From NCBI RefSeq assembly GCF_006874425.1, contig NZ_VIJZ01000009.1, forward strand, positions 168,718 to 232,717: a DNA stretch of 64,000 nucleotides, written 5' to 3'. Positions 34,426 through 43,558 of this stretch are shown one piece after another (position 1 is the first letter of the stretch; every line of letters starts with the position of its first letter). This DNA comes from Paenibacillus ottowii (GTDB taxonomy: Bacteria > Bacillota > Bacilli > Paenibacillales > Paenibacillaceae). A program made the position numbers and the translations under genes. The notes beneath the pieces were generated by a model. It was not told the DNA's origin. It searched no databases and saw only the letters and a list, made by a program, of their open reading frames with translations.

Positions 34426-35666
34426 GATAGATCTCCTTTAGCAAGAGGCGCCTCTATTTTGATAGCTGTTCCTTTTTGAACTATACTGTTGATATTTATG
34501 CTTCCACCGAGCATCCGTACACGTTCATGTATACCTATTATTCCGTAATGTCCTGTTTGCTTGGCAATAATATCCGTATCAAATCCTTTTCCATCATCAC
34601 GAATCTCAATTTCAATCCTGCCTTCGTTATCTAAAATATGAATCCATACGGTATTCGCGTGTGAATGCTTCGCTACATTGGTTAAACACTCGCTTATAAT
34701 AAACAATCCATGTTCAAACAGCAGTCTGGGGACTGAAGCTTTAATTTTAATGTTGCGTATTACACGAATGCTCGTAGCCATTGTAAATCGCTGTATTTCT
34801 TCTTCTACTGCTTCTGCAAAGTCAACCTCCGAGATGGTTTTCGAACGCAGATTGTCGATGGCTCGTCTCGAATCAGACAAGGTCCTTCGCACTTGTGACA
34901 TCGATTGCTGGACGATCTCCTGAGCTCTTTGCGTACTTCCTTTGGTCAGATGGGCATCAATAGCTTCAAGCTGCATGATTAGCCCAGCGAGACCTTGAGC
35001 CAGCGTATCATGCAGATCACGGGCCATACGTTGTCGTTCGTTAGCAAGTGTAAGTTCCTCCACCTTTTGATGTGCGATTTCAAGCTCTTTCAGAACGTTT
35101 TGCGTTCGAATTCGTGCTTTGACTTGTTTGAGAAAAAGAATGGCATACGCTATGATAACAACTGCAATGAGAAAAAATAGCGGGATGAACAACACAAATT
35201 GCCTGCCGTCATTATGCCAGACCACAGCCACACAAAAAAGTACATAGGAGATTAAAAATACAAGAATAACCTTAAGCGGCTTATAATAAATACCTATACT
35301 CTGACCTACCAAAACGGGCATTAACCCCACCAGTACTATGGAGAAGCTTTCAGGTAGAAGAAATGCACTTGCAAAGATTAATCCCCCTTGCACAACAAAA
35401 TAAGCCCATGAAAAATATTTTGCAACTCTATGAGCATGCAAGTACAAAAGAATGTGCAATATGATGATTACAGTGAAAAAGAAGCTTTGCAGCAGATTTA
35501 GACCGCTGGATAAATGTTGAAGAATGACAGACTCACTATATATTATAAAAATCCATATGATGGTTAATACTTTCGAAATGTCCTTGGTCTCAACTTCACC
35601 TTCACCTTTACTTTCACTTATTTCCGGCTCTAGATTTTGAACCTGTACATTGTATTCATCGTTCAT
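34422..35666 (-). CDS. NarX/DesK-type sensor histidine kinase
   Basis: 414-residue membrane kinase. An acidic cytosolic N-terminus (about 30 residues) precedes six hydrophobic segments (about 33-185). Then come a coiled coil and the HisKA_3 dimerisation helix with the phospho-His in RQRMARDLHDTLAQGLAGL. The HATPase_c domain shows ISECLTNVAKHSHANTVWIH, IRDDGKGFDTD and HYGIIGIHERVRMLGGS. The lack of a large extracytoplasmic loop suggests membrane-intrinsic sensing, as in other Firmicute kinases that detect membrane-active compounds. Partner: the overlapping NarL-type regulator. Confidence 0.92.
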   Translation of the reverse strand: MNDEYNVQVQNLEPEISESKGEGEVETKDISKVLTIIWIFIIYSESVILQHLSSGLNLLQSFFFTVIIILHILLYLHAHRVAKYFSWAYFVVQGGLIFASAFLLPESFSIVLVGLMPVLVGQSIGIYYKPLKVILVFLISYVLFCVAVVWHNDGRQFVLFIPLFFLIAVVIIAYAILFLKQVKARIRTQNVLKELEIAHQKVEELTLANERQRMARDLHDTLAQGLAGLIMQLEAIDAHLTKGSTQRAQEIVQQSMSQVRRTLSDSRRAIDNLRSKTISEVDFAEAVEEEIQRFTMATSIRVIRNIKIKASVPRLLFEHGLFIISECLTNVAKHSHANTVWIHILDNEGRIEIEIRDDGKGFDTDIIAKQTGHYGIIGIHERVRMLGGSININSIVQKGTAIKIEAPLAKGDLS

Positions 35667-35787
35667 AATTCCCTCCTACAATTCTGAATTCGGTTTTTCA
35701 ACTTATTAGAAACAATGCCGCTCTGAGCAGCTGGTCATTTCTTTTGAACAGTAATCATGTATAACTTATTTTACAAAAAAACGAAAA

Positions 35788-35825
35788 GAAAAAAACGTAC
35801 ACATGGGCAGCTTCACTTGTACGTT
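35788..35825 (-). terminator. hairpin upstream of the histidine-kinase gene
   Basis: Minus-strand stem ACGTACA/TGTACGT followed by a T-run; about 120 bp upstream of the kinase start. Its stem resembles those after the pump and regulator genes. Confidence 0.6.
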
Positions 35826-35875
35826 TGGGCATTGAATACTTTTTGTTCGATACCATCCAAAATTATACGTCATAT

Positions 35876-35910
35876 AAAAAGCACGCAGCAGGTTATCCTG
35901 TGCGCGCTTG
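35876..35910 (-). terminator. terminator after the sspH-linked small gene
   Basis: Stem AAGC.CGC.CAGG with CCTG.GCG.GCTT and a following T-run, 9 bp after the small gene's stop. Confidence 0.75.
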
Positions 35911-35918
35911 TCCACTCT

Positions 35919-36089
35919 CTATTCTTCTTCCAACTCATCTGGTACATCATATTTATTGATGTGCGAGGTCATTGCTGCAACAGCTTCGCTGGCATCCGTG
36001 GTGGCCGGTACCTCTCTGACCACATCATCCGTCTGATCACGAAAATTCAAACGATCTGCCTCGATTTCTTTCTGTTGATTGGGTTTCAT
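35919..36089 (-). CDS. small acidic protein of unknown function, co-transcribed with sspH
   Basis: 56 residues, highly charged and hydrophilic (KPNQQKEIEADRLNFRDQTD, DVPDELEEE at the end), no cysteine or membrane segment. AAAGGAG lies 11 nt before ATG 36089. It follows the SspH-type gene by 18 bp and precedes a terminator, so it is expected to be made in the forespore with it. I do not recognise the family; a spore-specific role is inferred only from context. Confidence 0.6.
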   Translation of the reverse strand: MKPNQQKEIEADRLNFRDQTDDVVREVPATTDASEAVAAMTSHINKYDVPDELEEE

Positions 36090-36107
36090 TTTCCATGTCA
36101 CTCCTTT

Positions 36108-36302
36108 CTATTCAAGGGTCAGATCACGTTCTGTCAACGTGTACAAAGGCACTTCTCGTTCCTCTTCCGGGTTGTTCAGCGCATAGATCCGTGCCGTCTC
36201 ACGTTGTTCGTTCACATGCTGAATATAGATGGGCAACCCCTCGCACAACACATTTGCCATGATGGGAGAGGACGCTATTTCTTGTGCTCTTTGAACATTC
36301 AT
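36108..36302 (-). CDS. sspH: SspH-family small acid-soluble spore protein
   Basis: 64-residue minor SASP of the H type. MNVQRAQEIASSPIMANVLC and IYIQHVNEQRETARIYALNN followed by PEEEREVPLYTLTERDL match the family pattern (NxQRAxEI, QHVDExxxxARI, NPxxExxVP). RBS GGGAGG is well spaced. A candidate sigma-G promoter lies 37-66 bp upstream. The product would be packed in the spore core during late sporulation. Confidence 0.9.
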   Translation of the reverse strand: MNVQRAQEIASSPIMANVLCEGLPIYIQHVNEQRETARIYALNNPEEEREVPLYTLTERDLTLE

Positions 36303-36338
36303 TTAGAAAAAACCTCCCTCGCTAAATAGGTTCGTCTT

Positions 36339-36368
36339 TACTATGCACGAGGTAAATATTTGTTATAC
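36339..36368 (-). promoter_or_regulatory. candidate sigma-G (forespore) promoter of sspH
   Basis: Minus strand GTATA, 18-bp spacer, CATAGTA. This fits the sigma-G pattern (GHATR, CATNMTA) with one deviation. Confidence 0.5.
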
Positions 36369-36539
36369 ACATTTCATGTCAACATATCCTTACTTTATTC
36401 TTTAGAATGATGTTGACCGCGTTTTAAAACACAATCATGAAAGGATATCATTTGAAAAAATAAATATTATTGTTATTATGGATGAAGAGATTCAGTTAAA
36501 CTGCATCTTAAATAAAGAGTAGGAAAGGAGTAAGGATGG

Positions 36540-37739
36540 ATGTTAAATGTATTAATGGTTAATTTTCCGGCAGAAGGACATGTAAACCCCACGCTTGGGA
36601 TCACGCAAGCCTTTGCAGCACGAGGGGACCAGGTTCATTACATTACAACTGAGAAATACAAGAATAGACTCGAAGCAGTTGGAGCGAAGGTTCACCTGCA
36701 TCCTGATCTGGTCAGGACTGCTTCCATTGATACCAACACTCCGGCAGGACTGAACGCATTTTTGAATATTCATATCCAGACCTCGATGGATATCTTAGCC
36801 ATCGCTCAGGAGCTGTCCGAGCGTATTCACTTTGACTTGGTGTTCTATGATCGATTCGGAGCTGGTGAATTAGTAAGAGATTATTTGAATATTCCAGGCA
36901 TCTCTTCATCCCCATCTTTTCTCATTTCAAATCATCTGATGGCTGCCAATCTCTTCCGCTCCGACGCTAAAGTACCGTTCCATCCTGATGAACAAGTCAC
37001 GACTTCACTGCAGCTCATGAAAGAAAGATTCGGTGTTGCCCCCAAAGAGCTGGTTCAATTTATGAACAATTCAGGGGCTTTGAATGTTGTATATACGAGC
37101 AAATATTTTCAACCGAATGGTGAACAATTTGGAGACGAGCATCTTTTTATTGGTCCCAGCTTCCCGGAGCGCAAAGAAGAAAACTCATTCCCGCTGGACA
37201 GATTACAGGGTAAAAAGGTTTTGTATATTTCGATGGGAACTGTGCTGGACCATACCGAGGACTTTTTTAACACCTGCATTGAAGCTTTTTCCGATTTTGA
37301 AGGCATGGTCGTGATTGCGGCTGGCGAGAAGGCCGACTTCACCAAAATTAACCCGGCCCCTGAGCACTTTATCATCTCGTCCTATGTCCCTCAATTGGAG
37401 GTATTACGTCATTCAGATGTATTTATTACCCATGGTGGAATGAACAGTGTGAATGAAGGAATTCACTTTAACGTACCCTTGGTCGTGCTGCCTCAGGACA
37501 AGGATCAGCCCATGGTCGCACAGCGGTTAACGGAACTTCAAGCTGGCTATCGGATAACCAAGGATCAAATTAATATACAAACGTTAAGAGATGCTGTACA
37601 TGAGGTAGTGTCAAACGCAGCGTATAAAGAGGGCGTACAAAAAATTAATGAAAGCTTCCAGCAATCCGGCGGTACAAAAGAAGCTCTCGCAAAAATTGAC
37701 GCTTATCTTGATGCTTATCTACAACATAAGCGCGCCTAA
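36540..37739 (+). CDS. macrolide-type UDP-glycosyltransferase (GT1), second copy
   Basis: 399-residue GT-B enzyme related to the one at 21426-22643 but clearly divergent. VLMVNFPAEGHVNPTLGITQ opens the acceptor domain; VLYISMGTVLDHTEDFF, ISSYVPQLEVLRHSDVFITH, HGGMNSVNEGIHFNVPLVVL and PQDKDQPMVAQRLTEL form the UDP-sugar domain. GGAAAGGAG precedes the start. It would glycosylate a small lipophilic acceptor. Monocistronic and convergent with the GH32 gene. Confidence 0.88.
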   Translation: MLNVLMVNFPAEGHVNPTLGITQAFAARGDQVHYITTEKYKNRLEAVGAKVHLHPDLVRTASIDTNTPAGLNAFLNIHIQTSMDILAIAQELSERIHFDLVFYDRFGAGELVRDYLNIPGISSSPSFLISNHLMAANLFRSDAKVPFHPDEQVTTSLQLMKERFGVAPKELVQFMNNSGALNVVYTSKYFQPNGEQFGDEHLFIGPSFPERKEENSFPLDRLQGKKVLYISMGTVLDHTEDFFNTCIEAFSDFEGMVVIAAGEKADFTKINPAPEHFIISSYVPQLEVLRHSDVFITHGGMNSVNEGIHFNVPLVVLPQDKDQPMVAQRLTELQAGYRITKDQINIQTLRDAVHEVVSNAAYKEGVQKINESFQQSGGTKEALAKIDAYLDAYLQHKRA

Positions 37740-37761
37740 AATTACACGAGCAAAATGGCCA

Positions 37762-37808
37762 CAAAAAACAGGAATCTGACCATCCACGGTCAAGGTTCCT
37801 GTTTGTGA
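37762..37808. terminator. bidirectional terminator between glycosyltransferase and GH32 genes
   Basis: Stem AAACAGGAA/TTCCTGTTT with an inner TGACC/GGTCA stem. Confidence 0.88.
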
Positions 37809-37815
37809 TGCGATT

Positions 37816-39279
37816 CTATGCGAGGATATCCCACTTCTGAAACGAGGCAATCGTACATTTTCCGTTCGCAAATGCACGAATACCCGTTGATTCCATTCCG
37901 GGATACACTCTTCCAGTGAGAACGTATTCGCCGTCACCGATGAATATTTCCACAGAGCTCTTATCGACGAAAATCCGCAGCTCCAGGCGTCCCTCCTGTA
38001 GACCCAAGGGCACTCTTCTCTCTCCGCCTGGTCCGATACCGGCACGCTCACGGTTAAAACGAAACAGACCGTCATCGGGACGGTACGACAGTACAGTCTC
38101 CTCTTCGTCGCCCACCCGCAGCTTCAAGCCGAATTCATCCGTATGGCCAGCCTCGAACTCAAATACTGCCTTCAACTCGTAGCTATCTCCGGATGTCTCC
38201 ATGATCTGCTCACCGGTCAGTAAGATGTCCCGCTGCTCGAACAGATTGGATCGGTAATTCTCCACCTCTTCAAGCGGACGGAACAGCAATCTGCCGTGGT
38301 CGATCACCGCTTCCCGCGGAAGACTCATCGCACCAGCCCAGTGGTGCCCCTGCTGGGTCGGCATCTCCGACTCCCACATATCCATCCATCCGATGATGAT
38401 CCGCCGCCCTTTATCATCCAAGGTTGACTGCGGGGCATAGAAATCGAATCCGTGATCTACCGGAGCATACTGCTCTGCCGTAAATGTTCCAGCCTCCGCA
38501 TTGAAGTCACCTATACCGTACATGGTGGAATGCAGATTACGGTATGCTTCTCCCTGAGCAGGCATGCGCTGTGGAGACAGCATGAATACGTGCCGATCGC
38601 CGAGCGGGAACAAATCCGGACACTCCCAATTATCGCCGAAGCGTCCGTCACTCACAGCCAGCACATTGACATATGTCCAGTTTCTCAGATCTTCAGATCG
38701 GTAAAGCAGTACTAGCCCGTTCCCTTGGGCATCATTAGAGCCAAGAACGACGTAGTATTGATCTTCATGTCTGAACACCTTAGGATCACGAAAATCTTTG
38801 CGGCTGACCGTGTTCGGTATGGCGTCATATCCGATGACCGGGTTGCCCTCCCACTTTTCAAAAGTCACCCCGTCTTCCGATACTGCAATCCCCTGTGACT
38901 GCTTGTAATCCTGATCCTTGTCAGGTCCGGTTACAACATGTCCGGTATACATCAGGACAAGCTTCCCGTCCTGCTCAATCGCACTGCCGGAGAAGCAGCC
39001 GTCCCGGTCGAACTCACCGTCCGGAGCCAAGGCGACCGGCAGATAATCCCACGTCATAAGATCGCGGCTGACTGCGTGTCCCCAATGCATCGGCCCCCAT
39101 ACCGATTTATACGGGTAATGTTGATAGAACAAGTGATACTGCCCGTTATACTGAATGAAACCGTTCGGATCGTTCATCCAGCCGAATTCAGCCATTAAAT
39201 GATAGTTCAAACGATAATCCGACCGAAGCATATGCTTCGATTGGGAAATAAATTGATCAGCATTCTCTCTCGTATACAC
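37816..39279 (-). CDS. GH32 beta-fructosidase (sucrase/sucrose-6-phosphate hydrolase family)
   Basis: 487-residue cytosolic retaining glycosidase. Five-bladed propeller motifs are GWMNDPNGFIQYNG (nucleophile Asp), RKDFRDPKVFRHEDQYYVVL (transition-state Asp) and NWECPDLFPLGDR (acid/base Glu). FVDKSSVEIFIGDGEYVLT lies in the beta-sandwich module. No signal peptide. The last gene of an ABC-importer operon, it probably splits imported unphosphorylated sucrose or fructo-oligosaccharide rather than sucrose-6-phosphate. The start is GTG at 39279 with a weak RBS; a six-residue upstream frame (39301-39281) ends 1 nt before it. Confidence 0.9.
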   Translation of the reverse strand: MYTRENADQFISQSKHMLRSDYRLNYHLMAEFGWMNDPNGFIQYNGQYHLFYQHYPYKSVWGPMHWGHAVSRDLMTWDYLPVALAPDGEFDRDGCFSGSAIEQDGKLVLMYTGHVVTGPDKDQDYKQSQGIAVSEDGVTFEKWEGNPVIGYDAIPNTVSRKDFRDPKVFRHEDQYYVVLGSNDAQGNGLVLLYRSEDLRNWTYVNVLAVSDGRFGDNWECPDLFPLGDRHVFMLSPQRMPAQGEAYRNLHSTMYGIGDFNAEAGTFTAEQYAPVDHGFDFYAPQSTLDDKGRRIIIGWMDMWESEMPTQQGHHWAGAMSLPREAVIDHGRLLFRPLEEVENYRSNLFEQRDILLTGEQIMETSGDSYELKAVFEFEAGHTDEFGLKLRVGDEEETVLSYRPDDGLFRFNRERAGIGPGGERRVPLGLQEGRLELRIFVDKSSVEIFIGDGEYVLTGRVYPGMESTGIRAFANGKCTIASFQKWDILA

Positions 39280-39314
39280 TCTAGTATGTTCGATAAGGCA
39301 TCCTACCCTTACAG

Positions 39315-40142
39315 TTATTTAATTGAACCTTGCATAACACCCTGAATAATATACTTTTGGGCAAACAGATAGATGATAATGATTGGAAATATCGTCAGTA
39401 CCAAACTTGCCATCAATGGACCATAATCCACTGTGTAGGTTCCATAAAAGTTGTACGTGGACAGGGGAAGTGTCCTTTGCTCAGGATCGACCAGAATGAG
39501 CGAAGGCAGCAGAAAATCATTCCAGATCCACAGTACATTAAGAATGGAAATAGTGGCCGTCGTGGGCATCAATACCGGAAATACGATTCGGAAGAATGTC
39601 TGAACCCGCGTACAGCCGTCAATCAGCGCCGCTTCCTCCAATTCCTTCGGAATACTCTTTACGAATCCATGATAAATGAAGACAGCCAGCGAGCTGCCGA
39701 AACCGATATACATGTAAATCAGCGACCATTTGCTGTTCAGCAGATCAAGTGAGCCGTAAATTTTCACCAATGGAATCATGATGGCCTGGAATGGAATAAT
39801 CATGGAAGCTACCATCAGCATAAATGCATATTGGTTGAATTTGGTATTGTTTCTGACAAAATAATGAGCCGTCATCGCCGCGAACAGGGAGATAAACAAG
39901 ACACTTAACACCGTTATGACCAATGAGTTAGTGAATGCAGTGATATAATTCATTTTATCAAATGCATTCATATAGTTGGTCATATTGAAGCTCTCTGGAA
40001 GCGATAACGGATTCGAGGTAATCGCCATATTTTCCTTGAACGAATTGATCAGCAGAAAGACGAACGGTACGATGAATAATATGAGTAGGACTGTTAGCAC
40101 AATGAATTTGATCATGGAGGAAGCGATTTTTTTGCTTGCCAT
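39315..40142 (-). CDS. carbohydrate ABC transporter permease (MsmG/UgpE type)
   Basis: 275-residue MalG-like permease with six membrane segments. The EAA loop that contacts the ATPase is PKELEEAALIDGCTRVQTFF. Its start codon overlaps the stop of the first permease by one base (TAATG). Imports the sugar captured by the upstream lipoprotein. No ATPase gene is in the operon, so a shared MsmX-type ATPase is likely used. Confidence 0.92.
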   Translation of the reverse strand: MASKKIASSMIKFIVLTVLLILFIVPFVFLLINSFKENMAITSNPLSLPESFNMTNYMNAFDKMNYITAFTNSLVITVLSVLFISLFAAMTAHYFVRNNTKFNQYAFMLMVASMIIPFQAIMIPLVKIYGSLDLLNSKWSLIYMYIGFGSSLAVFIYHGFVKSIPKELEEAALIDGCTRVQTFFRIVFPVLMPTTATISILNVLWIWNDFLLPSLILVDPEQRTLPLSTYNFYGTYTVDYGPLMASLVLTIFPIIIIYLFAQKYIIQGVMQGSIK

Positions 40143-41026
40143 TACGCCTCCACCTCCAACTTCTTGCTAAAATAAACCTGGAGCAGAGTGATGAGAGCAA
40201 CCATCAGGAACAGTACGAATGCTTCTGCCTGCCCTACACCATAGTCACGGGAAAGGAATGCCTTTTCATACACATGCATCGACACCATTTGAGTACTACT
40301 GAACGGCCCACCTTTCGTGAGCGCGAGGTTGACGTCATAGACCATAAATCCACGCTGCAGGGACAAAAATATACATACGATGAAAGAAGGAACCATCAAG
40401 GGCAGCACCATTTTCCGCAGTCTGGTCCAGCTGCTCGCCCCGTCAATACTTGCAGCCTCCATAATATCATTCGGCACACCCGTCAAACCTGCAATATAAA
40501 TGACCATCATGTAACCCGCGTTCTGCCACACGGTTACAATCACGAGTGTCCAGAACGCTTTGTCAGGATCAGCCAGCCAAGTCGTGCTGAGCGCCTGAAT
40601 GTCGGCATGTTGTCCCAAATAGACCAGCACGTTGTTGAAGATGAACTGCCAGATAAAACCGAGTACAATACCGCCGACAAGGTTGGGCAGGAAAAATCCT
40701 GCCCGGAAAATACTCTGTCCTTTTAACCCTTTAGTCAGCACATAAGCCAGCATAAAAGCGATAACATTAATAAGAACAACGGTATAAAATACATATTTGA
40801 GCGTCAAGGCGAACGATTTCCAAAACTCAATATCCCGAAAAACGGCCAGATAGTTTTGGATGCCAACCAGCGTTAGTGTCGTGGAAATACCATCCCAGTT
40901 TGTGAACGTCAAATAAATGCCGTACAAGAATGGAATGATCATTACCGTGATGAAGGCAAACAAAGTGGGTCCGGTGAACAATAGCCGCGTCCGTAGCCGG
41001 TTCCATACTCCTTTTTCCGCAATCAT
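40142..41026 (-). CDS. carbohydrate ABC transporter permease (MsmF/UgpA type)
   Basis: 294-residue MalF-like permease with six membrane segments (RTRLLFTGPTLFAFITVMII first). EAA loop: PNDIMEAASIDGASSWTRLR. Partner of the following permease, with which it forms the translocation pore. Middle gene of the sugar-uptake operon, 61 bp after the binding-protein gene. Confidence 0.92.
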   Translation of the reverse strand: MIAEKGVWNRLRTRLLFTGPTLFAFITVMIIPFLYGIYLTFTNWDGISTTLTLVGIQNYLAVFRDIEFWKSFALTLKYVFYTVVLINVIAFMLAYVLTKGLKGQSIFRAGFFLPNLVGGIVLGFIWQFIFNNVLVYLGQHADIQALSTTWLADPDKAFWTLVIVTVWQNAGYMMVIYIAGLTGVPNDIMEAASIDGASSWTRLRKMVLPLMVPSFIVCIFLSLQRGFMVYDVNLALTKGGPFSSTQMVSMHVYEKAFLSRDYGVGQAEAFVLFLMVALITLLQVYFSKKLEVEA

Positions 41027-41087
41027 GGTGATCCCTCTCTTTGTTTCGGATTTCTCTCTCTATTTCCGGGTAATTTGAAAATAAGCC

Positions 41088-42413
41088 TTATTTTACGGTT
41101 TTCCAGTAGTCTTCGATTTCCTTAGCCAGTGTTGCGCGATCGCCCTGTTTCGCCAGATATTTTTGCATGGAAGATCCTAGCTTAGACCAGTGGTCGGCAG
41201 GCAGCATGCTCATTGACTGCTCTGACTTGCCTTTTGCGATATACTCCTGGATAGACTTGCCAAGCGGGTCAGCCGCAGGCAATGTAATATTTTTGAACGC
41301 TGGGATAATGTTCGCTTTGTTTACGAGGAAATCTTGGCCTTTCGCATCATAGACGATCCAGCTCAGGAACTTCTTCGCTGCCTCTTGCTGCTCCGGCGTA
41401 CTCTTCTCCTTGTCAATAACAATACGCTTGGAAACAGCGGATGAAATTTCCTGATTGCCGTAGTCATCGGCATTGTTGCTGATGGGTACAGGCAAGAAAC
41501 CATATTCTTTGTTAGCGGTATCAAAACCGCTGATTTGCGGCCATGCCCAGTTGCCCATGAACCAAACGCCAACTTCGCCTTTGCCAAGCAGTTCAGGTCC
41601 GCGCTCATAAGCTCCTGCCAGTGGGGAAGCCTGATCGATATTGTATTTCATCATGACGTCGAATGTATCCATAAGTCCGTTAAATACGGGATTGGTAGCC
41701 AAGTTAACCTGGCCCGCCTTCAGTGATGCTATGAATTTGTCCACTTGAGCCATGTCTTTGTTTTGACCAGCATAAGCAAGTGGCAAATAATGAGCGCCTA
41801 GGGACCAATCCATTGGTGAAATCACCAATGCTTTCTTTCCAGATGCCTCGATTTGCTGGAACAGCTTTTCAAGGTCATTTCGGGTTTTAATTGTAGTGGG
41901 GTCAAAGCTTCCACCTACCGCTTTATCGACAACCGCTTTGTTGTAAATGAACCCGTAGCCTTCAACAGCCAGCGGAAACGCATAATTTTTACCGTCAAAC
42001 GTTGTATTTGTGGTAGCGTTTTCAACAGTGTCCTTATTCCACTTCTCTCCGCTTAAGTCGAGGATACGATCCTTGAATTTCTCCACATCACCTGTATCAA
42101 GCATGATCATGGTCGGCGGGTTTCCAGAAGCATACAATGCAGAGGCACGCTCAAAAGGCGATCCCCCGGCCGGAACCGGCTGAATTTCAACAGTAATGCC
42201 GGGATTGTCTTTCTGGAACGCCTTGGCGGCATCCTCCAGTTGTGAAAGGATTTCACCTTTGGAGTTCAAAAGTGTAATTTTCACATTTCCCGAATCCGCT
42301 GATCCCCCTCCAGAAGCCGAGTTACCATCTCCTCCGGAGCCGCCGCATGCAGACACCACCATAACCAAAAGAAGCAGCATTACCATCCATTGAACTCTTT
42401 TGAATTTCCTCAC
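41088..42413 (-). CDS. extracellular sugar-binding lipoprotein of an ABC importer
   Basis: Solute-binding protein (family 1, 441 residues) tethered to the membrane by lipobox MVVSACGG. Ordered landmarks are ITLLNSKGEILSQLEDAAKA, GNPPTMIMLDTGDVEKFKDR, NTTFDGKNYAFPLAVEGYGF and GEVGVWFMGNWAWPQISGFD. The best start is GTG 42413 (RBS GGGGG nine nt upstream) rather than ATG 42422, which abuts the RBS. First gene of the GH32 operon. Expected ligand: sucrose or short fructans, judged by the GH32 neighbour. Confidence 0.9.
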   Translation of the reverse strand: MRKFKRVQWMVMLLLLVMVVSACGGSGGDGNSASGGGSADSGNVKITLLNSKGEILSQLEDAAKAFQKDNPGITVEIQPVPAGGSPFERASALYASGNPPTMIMLDTGDVEKFKDRILDLSGEKWNKDTVENATTNTTFDGKNYAFPLAVEGYGFIYNKAVVDKAVGGSFDPTTIKTRNDLEKLFQQIEASGKKALVISPMDWSLGAHYLPLAYAGQNKDMAQVDKFIASLKAGQVNLATNPVFNGLMDTFDVMMKYNIDQASPLAGAYERGPELLGKGEVGVWFMGNWAWPQISGFDTANKEYGFLPVPISNNADDYGNQEISSAVSKRIVIDKEKSTPEQQEAAKKFLSWIVYDAKGQDFLVNKANIIPAFKNITLPAADPLGKSIQEYIAKGKSEQSMSMLPADHWSKLGSSMQKYLAKQGDRATLAKEIEDYWKTVK

Positions 42414-42457
42414 TGTTGTCATCCCCCTATTTCTATAATGGCTGCTGTACATTTAAA

Positions 42458-42515
42458 TAAAACGCTTACATACGGATTATATGCTAAAGATTCAATCTGT
42501 GTCAATCGTTTGACA
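42458..42515 (-). promoter_or_regulatory. sugar operon promoter with LacI-type operator and possible cre
   Basis: Minus strand: -35 TTGACA (42500-42505), 18-bp spacer, -10 TATAAT (42476-42481). A near-perfect 16-bp palindrome with central CG, TGTCAATCGTTTGACA on the plus strand (42500-42515), overlaps the -35 and suits the LacI-family regulator next door. TGTAAGCGTTTTA (42459-42471, minus) downstream of the -10 resembles a cre site. Confidence 0.7.
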
Positions 42516-42537
42516 TGTTAAGCCTTTAACATTTTTC

Positions 42538-42577
42538 AAAAAAAATCTGTTCCCCTTGTTAGAGGAACAGATTTTTT
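42538..42577 (-). terminator. terminator after the LacI-family gene
   Basis: Perfect stem AAAAAATCTGTTCC/GGAACAGATTTTTT, 4 bp from the stop codon. Confidence 0.92.
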
Positions 42578-42580
42578 CAT

Positions 42581-43558
42581 TCAGGTTGTTGCACGCTCAA
42601 TCAATTCAACAGGCAGCAGATTGACAGGCTGTACCTGCTCCCCTTCTGCCTGCCTACGAATCAGCTCGACCGCCAGCCTGCCGATCTCTGCAATCGGCTG
42701 TCTTACCGATGTAAGCTCAGGCGTCAGCCAGGAAGCCGCGCTCACGTCATCAAAGCCTACAATACGCACATCCTCCGGCACATGCCGTCCGGCGCGGGTA
42801 TATTCTTTCAACGCAAAAGCAGCAATAATATCGCTTGTTGCAAACACCCCATCCACATCCGGATGTTCATGAACGAGTTTGGAGATCATTCGCTCGTATT
42901 CCTTTTGGTCGAACACATTCAGGTCTGTTTGAACGATTACATGCTCGACATTATGCCTGCCCACGACATCCCGGAAAGCTGTGGTACGTTCGTTGGACAG
43001 CATGTTCAGCTCCAGATTCCCACAGATATGCGCAATTTTCCGGCAGCCTTTGCGAATGAGCAGCTCTGTAGCCAGCTCGCCCCCGCGATAGTTGTCCGAA
43101 GAAATGTACGGAATATGCGGGTCAATCTGCCTGTCAAATGTCACAAGCGGTGAATTCAAATGTCGGTACTCTTCTACCTCCAGGGTATGGCTACCCATAA
43201 TGATGCCGTCTACCCGGTTCCGCTTCAGCATATCGATGTACTCTTTTTCCTTCACAGGGTCCATATGCGAATTGCACAGCAGAACCTTGCACTTATGCTG
43301 ATAGGCATAGTACTCCACCTGATTAGCAAGCTCGCTAAAAAACGGATGCGAGACATTGGGAATAATAAGGCCGATAATATTGGACTGCTTGCGTAGCAAG
43401 GATCGTGCTATTTCATTCGGTTGATAATTAAGCTCTTCCATTGCGTCGAACACTTTTTTGCGTGTAGTTTCGCTGATATAGCCCCGGTTATTCATTACAC
43501 GGGATACTGTAGTGACCGACACGCCCGCTTTTAACGCCACATCATGAATTGTTGCCAT
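42581..43558 (-). CDS. LacI-family repressor of the sugar/GH32 operon
   Basis: 325 residues. N-terminal HTH ATIHDVALKAGVSVTTVSRV with hinge helix NEIARSLLRKQ; periplasmic-binding-like effector domain (NIIGLIIPNVSHPFFSELAN, VDGIIMGSHTLE, VDGVFATSDIIAAFALKEY, VRIVGFDDVSAASWLTPELT). The start at 43558 has GAGG five nt upstream. It precedes the ABC-GH32 operon on the same strand. A CG-centred palindrome overlaps the operon's -35 box, so it most likely represses sugar uptake until the sugar is present. Confidence 0.9.
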   Translation of the reverse strand: MATIHDVALKAGVSVTTVSRVMNNRGYISETTRKKVFDAMEELNYQPNEIARSLLRKQSNIIGLIIPNVSHPFFSELANQVEYYAYQHKCKVLLCNSHMDPVKEKEYIDMLKRNRVDGIIMGSHTLEVEEYRHLNSPLVTFDRQIDPHIPYISSDNYRGGELATELLIRKGCRKIAHICGNLELNMLSNERTTAFRDVVGRHNVEHVIVQTDLNVFDQKEYERMISKLVHEHPDVDGVFATSDIIAAFALKEYTRAGRHVPEDVRIVGFDDVSAASWLTPELTSVRQPIAEIGRLAVELIRRQAEGEQVQPVNLLPVELIERATT

